Of a stretch of 12,037 nucleotides of DNA, positions 1 to 6,293 are shown in pieces. The translations under genes were made by a program, and so were the position numbers. Source of the DNA: an uncultured Campylobacter sp. (GTDB lineage: Bacteria; Campylobacterota; Campylobacteria; Campylobacterales; Campylobacteraceae); assembly GCF_938030785.1 (NCBI RefSeq), contig NZ_CALHIK010000083.1:1-12037 (forward strand), written 5' to 3'. The notes below the pieces were generated by a model that searched no databases, was not told the origin of the DNA, and saw only the letters and a list, made by a program, of their open reading frames with translations. Every line of letters starts with the position of its first letter. Position 1 is the stretch's first letter.

Positions 1-142
1 AAAAATAGAGGTGCCACGCGGGTTTGGTGAAGTGAAAGATGATGCGCGCGGGCTTGTACGAAAACCACTGCAGGCAGGTGATCAGATAAAAGCCCAGCAG
101 TAGGACGAACGCCGCGTGCGCGATCAAAAATATTATATTCAT
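1..142 (-). CDS. murF: MurF, N-terminal fragment (UDP-MurNAc-tripeptide--D-Ala-D-Ala ligase), runs off the window
   Basis: Only about 47 codons are visible, reading leftward from an ATG at 142-140; the rest lies outside the window. The peptide starts MNIIFLIAHAAFVLLLGFYL, a hydrophobic segment of about 25 residues. It continues with LQWFSYKPARIIFHFTKPAWHLYF. This is not the usual cytosolic MurF start, but as I recall Campylobacter MurF proteins carry a membrane-spanning N-terminal extension ending in a similar aromatic W-H-L-Y stretch before the Mur ligase domains. MurF adds D-Ala-D-Ala to the UDP-MurNAc-tripeptide, the step that uses the product of the ddl gene in this window. The start is supported by AAGGA about 10 nt upstream. 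The neighbouring hydrolase, small protein, ddl and ruvA match the expected order around Campylobacter murF. The ligase motifs are not in view, so the call rests on the extension and on synteny. Confidence 0.7.
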   Translation of the reverse strand, partial: MNIIFLIAHAAFVLLLGFYLITCLQWFSYKPARIIFHFTKPAWHLYF

Positions 143-987
143 CTTTTAAAATTCCTTTTTTATAAATTTGCGCGTCCGCTTCGCATGCCTGTGCGGGCAA
201 GATGCGGCGAGCAAGGACTAACCGGCATTCGGCTTCATTTACAAATTTTACGAATTCTCGCTTTGCAAATTCTATTTTTACAAACTTCGCTAGCTCGCGA
301 ATTCACGCTCTCGTGTTGGCTGCACGAGCCGCGCTAGAAATTTACGCTGCCGCACGCCGTCTGCGTTTTCGATACCGCGCCCTATTTCTCGCGAGCTGAA
401 ATTTTCGCATGCTGTATATCTTATGACATCTAGCCCCACCTCGCGCGATTATTTGCGCGCCATCCGCGGCACTTCGGCTTCGTATCGCGACGAAGCGACG
501 ACGCGGTTATGCGACTAAATTTAATTGCTCGCTTTGCAGTGCACACGCGGTTTCGCCGCATCATGTACGGCTGCCGCAAACACAGAGCGGAAACGATCCG
601 CTACGGCGTAAAATTTTAAAATTTAACGCGACACGCCGCAATTTGAGCTTTGCGTTTTATACTACGCGCCCAAAGAGCGTATTTTACGCCGCTAAATTTT
701 AAATATGTGCCGCATACGCACGCGGCTTTATAATCTAAATTTACGCTTCGGTTTGCTATCTTTGGCGCAAACAAATTGCAAAATTTTAAAACGCGCAATG
801 AGCCGCATTAAAGCGCCGCAATAAAACGCTTTTAAACTACACCTCGCTCCTGCCCTTCACGCGATCTGTTTTTTGCATCTAAAGCGCGATTTTTAGCGGC
901 GCGGCACCACAATTTCGCGGCTAAATTTAAAAATTTACACAAAATCGCGTTTCGCTTTAAATTTAGCGCGGCGCCAAATCGTTGAAT
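143..987. other. 845-bp region without a supportable gene
   Basis: No open frame here exceeds about 75 codons, and none has a good ribosome binding site together with a recognisable protein. I see no tRNA or rRNA signature. The stretch from about 180 to 600 is as GC-rich as the genes, while 600-980 mixes GC-rich blocks with TAAATTT/AAATTTT tracts. A near-perfect palindrome lies at 606-629. A 15-mer, GCGAGCTGAAATTTT (391-405), recurs on the other strand at 5314-5328. The gap separates murF from the hydrolase, so murF probably has its own promoter here, but no single -10 box stands out. It may be the remains of a decayed gene. Confidence 0.6.
606..629. repeat. Near-perfect 24-bp intergenic palindrome
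   Basis: The segment reads GCGT, then AAAATTTTAAAATTTA, then ACGC, and equals its own reverse complement except for one symmetric pair of mismatches. It contains the self-complementary 14-mer AAATTTTAAAATTT (611-624), which also occurs at 5125, 5232, 5262 and 6194, always between genes. GCGTAAAATTTT also links it to the hairpins near 1944 and 5185. It belongs to a dispersed intergenic palindrome family of unknown role. Confidence 0.6.
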
Positions 988-1719
988 TTAGCTGCCGCTA
1001 AGCTCCTTTTCGATCTGCTCGCCGATAAATTCCGCGCTCTGCAAAAAGAAAAAGTGATCCCCCGCCAGCGGATAAAATTTGCTGTTTTTAATGAGCGAGT
1101 GGATCAGCTCGCCGCTTTTTAGGCTAGTGGCGCGATCGTCATTGCCCCAAAAGATGAGCGCATTTTGCGGGCTTAGCGCGGAAAAAATATCGCGAAAGTC
1201 CTCATTTACGACGTTTTTTAGCGTCTCATACATCGTCTTGCTCATACCTGCGGCATCCTTGCTCGCAAACGCACGCCAAAGCCCCGCCAGGCCAAATCTT
1301 TTTAAAATTTTAAAAATCGCGATTTTGGCGCGCACGGCAAAGGGCTTGGGTTCGATGATACCGGCGCTGCTTAGCAGTATGAGATTGCGCGGAGCCAGCA
1401 ACGCGGCGATCTTGCCGCCGAAGCTGTGCCCCATAATCGCGGCGGGCTGTTTGCCAAAAGCTGTGATAAAGGTGCGCATAATCTCCGCGTAATCCTTGCT
1501 GCCAAGGGCGCGCGCGGGCTGCGAGCTGGCGCCGAACCCCGGCAGATCGACGCACACTAACGCGTAACGGCGGAATTTATCCGCAAAAACCCGAGACATA
1601 AGCGCTTTGTTTGCACCCCAGCCGTGCAACACCAAAATATATTCGGCACGCTGCAGGTTTGAAATTTCGTAGCTGATCTTGTAGCTTTCGCCGCCGCAGA
1701 CGAGCTCCTTACTCGCCAC
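988..1719 (-). CDS. Alpha/beta-hydrolase fold protein
   Basis: A 243-residue soluble enzyme with the layout of the alpha/beta-hydrolase family. The oxyanion-hole motif LHGWG is at 31-35, VDLPGFG at 57-63, and the nucleophile elbow GHSFGG at 97-102 with Ser99 as the likely nucleophile. An acidic turn GNDD is at 192-195 and the likely catalytic His222 is in AGDHFF, so the triad looks intact. The substrate cannot be read from the sequence. C. jejuni has a 'putative hydrolase' at the matching place between murF and ddl (Cj0796c, from memory). I chose a GTG start at 1719-1717 over the ATG at 1779 because AAAGGAG lies 5 nt before it; the longer form would add 20 unconserved-looking residues deep inside the upstream gene. 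The gene overlaps the preceding Phd-like gene by 11 nt, indicating translational coupling. It is the last gene of the minus-strand run. Confidence 0.85.
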   Translation of the reverse strand: MASKELVCGGESYKISYEISNLQRAEYILVLHGWGANKALMSRVFADKFRRYALVCVDLPGFGASSQPARALGSKDYAEIMRTFITAFGKQPAAIMGHSFGGKIAALLAPRNLILLSSAGIIEPKPFAVRAKIAIFKILKRFGLAGLWRAFASKDAAGMSKTMYETLKNVVNEDFRDIFSALSPQNALIFWGNDDRATSLKSGELIHSLIKNSKFYPLAGDHFFFLQSAEFIGEQIEKELSGS

Positions 1720-1927
1720 CGCCGCTCCTTTTGGCGTAAACGGCCTTGAGTAGCTCGACTGCCTTTTCGAGCCGCTCAAACTCGCTCATACTGATCATTA
1801 CGGCTTCGAATTTGTTATTTTTGACGATCAAGGCTTTTTTAATCTCTTGGTTTTTGATCTTGTTTAAAACGGTGCTGAAGTTGCGCACGATCTCGGTAGC
1901 GGTGTAAATTTCGTCTTGATTTATCAT
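1709..1927 (-). CDS. Small Phd/YefM antitoxin-like protein without an adjacent toxin
   Basis: A 72-residue protein. The pattern YTATEIVRNFSTVLNKI (residues 8-24), then KKALIVKNNKFEAVMIS (30-46), then MSEFERLEKAVELL (47-60), is that of the Phd/YefM antitoxin fold: a helical N-terminal DNA-binding part, a strand with a conserved N-N-K turn, and a C-terminal helix that in true antitoxins holds the toxin. No RelE-, ParE-, Doc- or PIN-like toxin follows. The next gene, overlapping by 11 nt, is the alpha/beta hydrolase. A small conserved protein occupies the same place in C. jejuni (Cj0797c, from memory), which suggests a core gene rather than a mobile toxin-antitoxin module. AAAGG lies 7 nt before the ATG. 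Assignment to the fold is by eye; function is unknown. Confidence 0.75.
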   Translation of the reverse strand: MINQDEIYTATEIVRNFSTVLNKIKNQEIKKALIVKNNKFEAVMISMSEFERLEKAVELLKAVYAKRSGGGE

Positions 1928-1943
1928 GACTTGACCTTTGGGG

Positions 1944-1977
1944 TAAAATTTTACGCAAAATTTAGCGTAAAATTTTA
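1944..1977. repeat. Perfect 13-bp inverted repeat between ddl and the Phd-like gene
   Basis: TAAAATTTTACGC (1944-1956) pairs exactly with GCGTAAAATTTTA (1965-1977) across an 8-nt loop. On the minus-strand transcript it lies 9 nt after the ddl stop and 16 nt before the next start. The RNA after the stem is CCCCAAAGG rather than a U-run, so it is a poor classical terminator; it could attenuate, protect a 3' end, or bind a protein. The 17-mer TTTAGCGTAAAATTTTA (1961-1977) recurs exactly at 5179-5195, and with one change in the hairpin after cysS. Confidence 0.75.
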
Positions 1978-1986
1978 AACGATTAG

Positions 1987-3066
1987 CTATTTATTAGCGG
2001 TGATTTTGGTGATCAGCTCATAGCTTACGGGGATGTGCTGCATCGTGGGAAGCGACGAGGCTAGCGCGTTTAATACCGCCGCAAAGTCGTCAAATAGGTA
2101 GTTTGCGAGGCTGCCCGGGTTTGGATTTATCTCGTTTAGATAAATTTCGCTCTCTTTTTCAAAAAAATCGCAGCGGATCAGCGCGCCATAAAAGCCCTGC
2201 TCGTAAATTTTAGTAAAGGCGTCCTTCATTTTACCTGCTAGCTCGGGCTCAATATCGGCAGGTTCGATCTTTTGCGGGCGCGCGAAGTCGAGATATTTGC
2301 GATCAAAATCCAAAAAGCCCGATTTTTTCGGCTCCTCGATATTTGAATAGATAAATTTGCCGCTCACGTTTAAATTTGAACCAGAATTTGCGCCGTTTAA
2401 ATTTAGCTCTTGCGCGAGGCTGCAGCCCGCAAGATTAAACTCGCGGATATTTTCGATATATGGCTCCGCAATCGCCGTATCATCGAGCTCGAAGGCACGA
2501 TCTAGCGCGTAATCAAGCTCTGCCTTACTTTTTACGATGCCGATACCGATGCTGCTTCCGAGCCTTGCCGGTTTGATGATGAGAGGTAGTGCGAGACGTG
2601 GCGTCTGACCGCGCTTTAGCACTTCGTATTCAAGCGTCTTAACGCCTGCGGCGCGGGCTAGATCCTTGGTCAAAACTTTATTGTAGCTTAGCACGCTAGC
2701 TTCGATGCGAGGCCCGATATAAGGGATGCCGAAAAACTCGAATAAAGCCGCCATCTTGCCGTCCTCGCCGTCGCAGCCGTGGATTAAATTTATATAAACG
2801 TCCGCATCCAGCGCTTTTTTGCTAAACATTCCGCTTTCAAAAAACCCGCCCGTGCCGATGCTAAGCTCCTTCGCCTTGGCGTATTCGCCGTTTTTAAAAT
2901 ACGCCGCGCGCATATTTTTATCCTCGATGCGGTAAAATTTGCGCTCCTTATCGCAAAAGATAAACTCCAGGCTCTGTCCTTTTAGCGCGTTTTTAACGGC
3001 GATTGCCGAGATTATGCTTACCTCATGCTCGTAGCTCTGTCCGCCAAAAACTATACCAAATTTCAT
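1987..3066 (-). CDS. ddl: D-alanine--D-alanine ligase
   Basis: An ATP-grasp ligase of 359 residues that joins two D-alanines for the peptidoglycan stem peptide; MurF uses the product. Family signatures run in order: FGGQSYEHEVS near the N-terminus, the HGCDGEDG loop about residue 96, IIKPARLGSSIGI in the ATP-grasp core about 163-175, and CDFF...LNEINPNPGS near the C-terminus, which carries the Mg-binding Glu and Asn. The omega-loop keeps a Lys-Tyr pair (FDRKYLDF); in E. coli DdlB the equivalent Tyr goes with D-Ala rather than D-lactate specificity, so this is likely an ordinary Ddl. There is a modest Asn/Ser/Gly-rich insertion around residues 220-232. Two adjacent ATGs exist. I prefer the second (3066) because it lies 5 nt from AAGGAG, against 2 nt for the ATG at 3069. 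It starts 9 nt after the ruvA stop, so the two are probably cotranscribed. Confidence 0.95.
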   Translation of the reverse strand: MKFGIVFGGQSYEHEVSIISAIAVKNALKGQSLEFIFCDKERKFYRIEDKNMRAAYFKNGEYAKAKELSIGTGGFFESGMFSKKALDADVYINLIHGCDGEDGKMAALFEFFGIPYIGPRIEASVLSYNKVLTKDLARAAGVKTLEYEVLKRGQTPRLALPLIIKPARLGSSIGIGIVKSKAELDYALDRAFELDDTAIAEPYIENIREFNLAGCSLAQELNLNGANSGSNLNVSGKFIYSNIEEPKKSGFLDFDRKYLDFARPQKIEPADIEPELAGKMKDAFTKIYEQGFYGALIRCDFFEKESEIYLNEINPNPGSLANYLFDDFAAVLNALASSLPTMQHIPVSYELITKITANK

Positions 3067-3075
3067 CATCTCTCC

Positions 3076-3630
3076 TTATGCTAATTTTTTAAGCGCTTCT
3101 TTTACGAGCTCCGCCGTGCTCGTGCTGGTGCAATCAACCATCGCTTTATTAATGCGATCTCTTTTAAATCCGAGGCTCTCAAGCGCCGAGATCGCCTCCG
3201 CTTTATAGGTCTGATCGGGGCTAAATTCCATCAGCTTCGCATCCCCCAGCTCGGCGATCATCCTGCGAGCCGTCTTGGGGCCGATGCCGGGCACCGAAGT
3301 AAGCGTCGCCGCATCGCCGCTAGCGATCGCTTTGATAAACGCTTGCGAGCTGAGGCTCGAGCACACCGCCATTGCCGTGCTTGCGCCGATGCCGCTAAGT
3401 TTGATCAGCATCTCAAACATCGTTCGCTCCCTCTCGTCCAAAAAGCCGTAGAGCAGATCGGCGTCCTCTCTGATGATCTGAGTGATCAAAAGCTCGGTCT
3501 TAGCGCCGCTTTGCAGCTGCGCGGCGCACCCTAGCGAGATATTTACGCCGTAGCTTACGCCGCTTGCGAGCTTCAAAACGCAGCGCGTAGGCTCTTTTTT
3601 GGTAATGATCCCCTCAAGCGCCGCTATCAT
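3076..3630 (-). CDS. ruvA: Holliday junction branch-migration protein RuvA
   Basis: A 184-residue protein of normal RuvA length. The N-terminal OB-fold domain (1-62) begins MIAALEGIITKKEPTRCVL and includes the acidic-pin region and the REDADLLYGF segment. A double helix-hairpin-helix domain follows, with LSGIGASTAM (about 77-86) and SVPGIGPKTARRMI (about 111-124) as its DNA-binding hairpins. The C-terminal part (145-184) is the RuvB-binding three-helix domain. RuvA tetramers hold four-way junctions open while RuvB drives branch migration; ruvB and ruvC are not in this window. The ATG overlaps the stop of the upstream lipoprotein gene in an ATGA, with AAGGG 8 nt before it. Translation of a DNA-repair protein is therefore tied to a lipid-transport operon. 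Confidence 0.96.
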   Translation of the reverse strand: MIAALEGIITKKEPTRCVLKLASGVSYGVNISLGCAAQLQSGAKTELLITQIIREDADLLYGFLDERERTMFEMLIKLSGIGASTAMAVCSSLSSQAFIKAIASGDAATLTSVPGIGPKTARRMIAELGDAKLMEFSPDQTYKAEAISALESLGFKRDRINKAMVDCTSTSTAELVKEALKKLA

Positions 3631-4178
3631 TGTATCGCCCTTAAAATTTCATCGATCGCCTGATTTAGCACTAAATTCATAGCGTTAAAGATACTTTGCG
3701 AGCTCGGATCAGGCACGAAGACCTGCTTTGTGATGATGCCGGAGGTTTTGGAACTGATCGCGTCTAAAATTTCATATGCGATCGTGATAACCGCCTGATC
3801 GCCGTTAACTTGAAGCGCAACGACGTTTGTTTTTAAGCGCAGATCCTTTTCTTTGGGCACGAAGATCGGATTTAAGCCGCACGTGGAAAACGCGGCGTCG
3901 ATCAGCGCTTTATAAACCATCTCGCTAGGCATCGTGATAAATTTAGCGTCGCTTGCGAACCGCGTTCGGTTTCTAAAATCCACTATTAAGATATCGCGCC
4001 TATCTACAAGATCGGTCGCCGCGACATTGTCGATAAAGATATTTCGGCGCTTGATGCCCGCTTGGATGCAGCTTTTCTGCTGATATTTAAGCTCGTAGTA
4101 GGTGTACGGCGTCGCCTTTTTCGCGAGACAGCCACTAAGAAGCGCGCCCGCAAAAGCTAAAATCAAAAATTTTCTCAT
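3627..4178 (-). CDS. ABC-type transport auxiliary lipoprotein of the Mla/MCE cluster
   Basis: A 183-residue protein with a lipoprotein signal: MRK, a hydrophobic stretch (4-14), and the lipobox LLSGC with Cys17 as the acylated residue. The mature part, with YYELKYQ, a DFRNRTRF segment, MPSEMVYKALIDAAF, and a late amphipathic FNAMNLVLNQAIDEIL helix, resembles the ABC_trans_aux / PqiC-like lipoproteins found beside MCE transporters. It would sit in the periplasm, anchored in the inner or outer membrane, and work with MlaD. It overlaps mlaD by ATGA and ruvA by ATGA, and AAGGA lies 6 nt before its ATG. The E. coli-type mlaC that would usually follow mlaD is absent here. The family call is by overall look and position; the lipobox is clear. 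Confidence 0.8.
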   Translation of the reverse strand: MRKFLILAFAGALLSGCLAKKATPYTYYELKYQQKSCIQAGIKRRNIFIDNVAATDLVDRRDILIVDFRNRTRFASDAKFITMPSEMVYKALIDAAFSTCGLNPIFVPKEKDLRLKTNVVALQVNGDQAVITIAYEILDAISSKTSGIITKQVFVPDPSSQSIFNAMNLVLNQAIDEILRAIQ

Positions 4179-5098
4179 CTATCGTCCTTTTTATCGCTAC
4201 CCGACGTGTCTTTGAAAAAGAAATCGTAAGGGTCTTGCTCCAGCCTAAATAGCGCGTCTTGAAACTCGCGCAAGGCTCTGTTAAACTCGCGCAGCGTGGT
4301 CTTTGCCTCGCCGAGAGTCGGGTCTAAAATTTCTTTTAAATTATACTCGCCGCGATCTACGCGCTTCATAATCGCCGCTTGCGAGGCGTTGAGCGAATCG
4401 CTAAATTTCTTCGCACTTATCGCTAAAGCGTCAAAATCGTTTAATAGTTTATCGAATTCCTTCTCGCGCTCGTTTAAATTTGCGACCAATCTGTCGGCGT
4501 TCGCCATCAATTTATCTAAATTTTTAAACTTCTCCTCATCCGCTAATAGTGCGCTAAATTTATCCAGCGAGCTTAAGATGCGATCGAATTTCTCGGTGTT
4601 TTCGCGCGAAAGAATGGTGTTTATCTTAAAGATCATCTGCCCCACGCTATCGGTGATGATCTCAGCCTTCGAGCCGATCTTATCGAGCAGCGTCTTATCA
4701 AGCGCGATGATCGGCTTTTGATCGTTCGGCGCGAACAGCTCGCCGTTTCCTTTGGTGATATTTATAAACGCGATGCCGCTAATGCCCTGGGTTTCGACCT
4801 TTGCGATGCTGTCTTTTGAGATCGGCAGCTTGCTTTTTACTGAAATTTCAATCTCGATGATCGCGTTTTCGATATCGGCAAAGTCGATACGCTTTACAAA
4901 GCCCGCATTTACGCCGATGAAGCGGACTTCAGAGTTCTCTTTAAGCCCTGTTGGAAGCTCCTTGGTGTGGATGAAATATGAGCGGTAGCTCTCGCCGGGG
5001 GTGCTTTTCGTGAGCATCCACCACATAAATGCAGACAATGCGGTCACGCAAAGCATCGCAAATATGCCTACGATCGTGTATGAAGTTCTATTTTCCAA
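4175..5098 (-). CDS. mlaD: MlaD-type MCE-domain protein
   Basis: A 307-residue single-pass membrane protein. A transmembrane helix covers about 8-30 (TIVGIFAMLCVTALSAFMWWML). The MCE domain follows at about 38-118, with GLKENSEVRFIGVNAGFVKRI and the hydrophobic GISGIAFINI segment. Residues about 135-295 form a long helical tail. MCE proteins form hexameric rings around a lipid channel above the MlaE permease; this one should face the periplasm. The start codon is TTG at 5098-5096: AGGAG lies 6 nt upstream, an in-frame TAG sits just before it, and the next Met (15) would cut the membrane helix. The tail is longer than in E. coli MlaD (183 residues). mlaF, its usual upstream partner, is separated from it by the cbrC-like gene and by 221 bp of AT-rich DNA, which could hold a promoter. 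Confidence 0.93.
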   Translation of the reverse strand: MENRTSYTIVGIFAMLCVTALSAFMWWMLTKSTPGESYRSYFIHTKELPTGLKENSEVRFIGVNAGFVKRIDFADIENAIIEIEISVKSKLPISKDSIAKVETQGISGIAFINITKGNGELFAPNDQKPIIALDKTLLDKIGSKAEIITDSVGQMIFKINTILSRENTEKFDRILSSLDKFSALLADEEKFKNLDKLMANADRLVANLNEREKEFDKLLNDFDALAISAKKFSDSLNASQAAIMKRVDRGEYNLKEILDPTLGEAKTTLREFNRALREFQDALFRLEQDPYDFFFKDTSGSDKKDDR

Positions 5099-5319
5099 TC
5101 TTTTCTCCTAATTTTGAAGAGCGTAAATTTTAAAATTTAGCGCCGATTTTGAAATTTTTAAATATCGTCGCGCCGTATTTTAGCGTAAAATTTTACCGCT
5201 CCGGTTTAAATTTAACGCCGCTTGCTCGTTAAAATTTTAAAATTTAAAAGCACTCCCGTTTAAATTTTAAAATTTCAGCTCGAAAGGCTTAAAATTTGTC
5301 CCGCCGCTACTTTAAAATT
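5099..5319. repeat. 221-bp palindrome-rich gap between cbrC-like gene and mlaD
   Basis: This short region is packed with AT palindromes. AAATTTTAAAATTT occurs at 5125-5138, 5232-5245 and 5262-5275, and GTAAAATTTTAC lies at 5185-5196, inside the copy of the 17-mer TTTAGCGTAAAATTTTA at 5179-5195. A 17-bp direct repeat, TTTAAAATTTCAGCTCG, lies at 5266-5282 and 5311-5327; its second copy covers the cbrC stop codon. No gene fits. It may hold a promoter for mlaD and the genes below it, or a terminator for cbrC. Confidence 0.7.
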
Positions 5320-6183
5320 TCAGCTCGCATCGACATAAATTTTATATTTTCCGCAGTGCAGACATCTGAACAGATAGCCCGCCGTATCGCCTTCTGCGAT
5401 GAGGCAGTTACGCATGTCCTCTACCGCAAATTCGCCGCGCAGGGCGTACTCCTCAAAGACTTCGTCGGCAATACCCATCTCCTCTAATTCCTTCGTGCCC
5501 ACGTCGCCTAAAAACTCGCAGTAATCGTCGCAACACGTGAGCCAATGCGCTCCCTGCCAGCTAAAATATCCGGGCGTCCTTTGAAACAGCTCCTCGGTTT
5601 TAGCCTGCGCGTCCGAAGTGCTAGGCGGCAGAGGGTCGGCGTCCTGGATGAAGCCGGCGTCAAATTTCGCCGCAGCCGCGCCGCTAGCGATGCAGTGCGG
5701 GCAGAGGTATTTCACGTCCGCCGTGCAGTAAATGCTACCGCGATAATAAACGCCCGTCGCCTGCTCGCAGCACTCGCAAAGCACGCTCGCATCGTCCTTG
5801 AACACGCCCGTTTTAAATGGGTCGGGGTGATAACGAAAATGAGGCAGGACTTTTGATTTTTCGCTCACGCACGCCGCCTCGCTTGCGGTTTTGGGGCGCT
5901 TTATCGCGTCCGCGTCGCCGTCTGCGCCATATTGCCGCAGATAGCTGAGCTTTTTAAGCTGCTTTATGTCCTTCGGATCGCAAATTTTGGCTAATAGCTC
6001 GCAAGCGCTCTTTTTTAGCCCCAGCAGCTCGTAAACGTCCGCCAGCACAAGCTTTGCTTCTTTTTCGGTCGCAGTCTCCAGCTCATCTTTGAACTCATAC
6101 AGCGCCAAAATGCTCGCCGCGCCGCCATCCGAGTCCCAAAACGCCTTTTGAAGCGCGATATACTTTTGCCTAAGCTTATCCAT
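5320..6183 (-). CDS. CbrC/UPF0167-family protein with a helical N-terminal extension
   Basis: A 287-residue protein. Residues 113-287 match the CbrC (UPF0167, E. coli YieJ) pattern: LPHFRYHPDPFKTGVF at the start, RTPGYFSWQGAHWLTCCDDYCEFLG in the middle, and GYLFRCLHCGKYKIYVD at the end. Cysteines fall in pairs or clusters (C136/138/139, C153, C161/C164, C217/218/222, C274/C277), suggesting one or two zinc sites. Residues 1-85 form a charged, helical, TPR-like extension (KLVLADVYELLGLKKSACELLAKI) absent from E. coli CbrC; similar extensions may occur in other bacteria. CbrC is known as a CreBC-regulated protein linked to colicin E2 tolerance; its biochemistry is unclear. The start has AGGAG 5 nt before the ATG. 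The gene splits the mla cluster and is probably a later arrival. Confident on family, not on function. Confidence 0.87.
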   Translation of the reverse strand: MDKLRQKYIALQKAFWDSDGGAASILALYEFKDELETATEKEAKLVLADVYELLGLKKSACELLAKICDPKDIKQLKKLSYLRQYGADGDADAIKRPKTASEAACVSEKSKVLPHFRYHPDPFKTGVFKDDASVLCECCEQATGVYYRGSIYCTADVKYLCPHCIASGAAAAKFDAGFIQDADPLPPSTSDAQAKTEELFQRTPGYFSWQGAHWLTCCDDYCEFLGDVGTKELEEMGIADEVFEEYALRGEFAVEDMRNCLIAEGDTAGYLFRCLHCGKYKIYVDAS

Positions 6184-6293
6184 TTCAGCTCCTAAATTTT
6201 AAAATTTGCCCGCTAAATTTCAAACGTCAAAATTTCATCCATTCAAAATTTTACCCGCCGCGAGCTATATTTCGGCTAGATAAATTTCAAAGC
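6184..6293. other. 110-bp spacer between mlaF and cbrC-like gene
   Basis: This gap holds the palindrome AAATTTTAAAATTT (6194-6207) next to the cbrC ribosome binding site. It also holds several CTAAATTTC/CAAAATTTC tracts, including two copies of TTTGAAATTTA on the minus strand. There is no clear hairpin terminator after mlaF, so readthrough into cbrC is possible. Elsewhere in the cluster, mla genes overlap, so this gap marks a break. Confidence 0.5.

Noticed and set aside
116..399. Two overlapping plus-strand reading frames of 65-73 residues next to murF
   Set aside because: One begins inside murF in antisense; both have unconvincing composition and no start signals.
616..798. 60-residue minus-strand reading frame in the gap after the hydrolase
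   Set aside because: No ribosome binding site, no recognisable motif, and it runs through AT palindromes; looks like chance.
1079..1555. Frames of 137 and 81 residues within the hydrolase gene
   Set aside because: They are antisense or out-of-frame shadows of a clear hydrolase with an intact catalytic triad.
1709..1927. Complete type II toxin-antitoxin module
   Set aside because: No toxin-like gene lies on either side; neighbours are ddl and an alpha/beta hydrolase.
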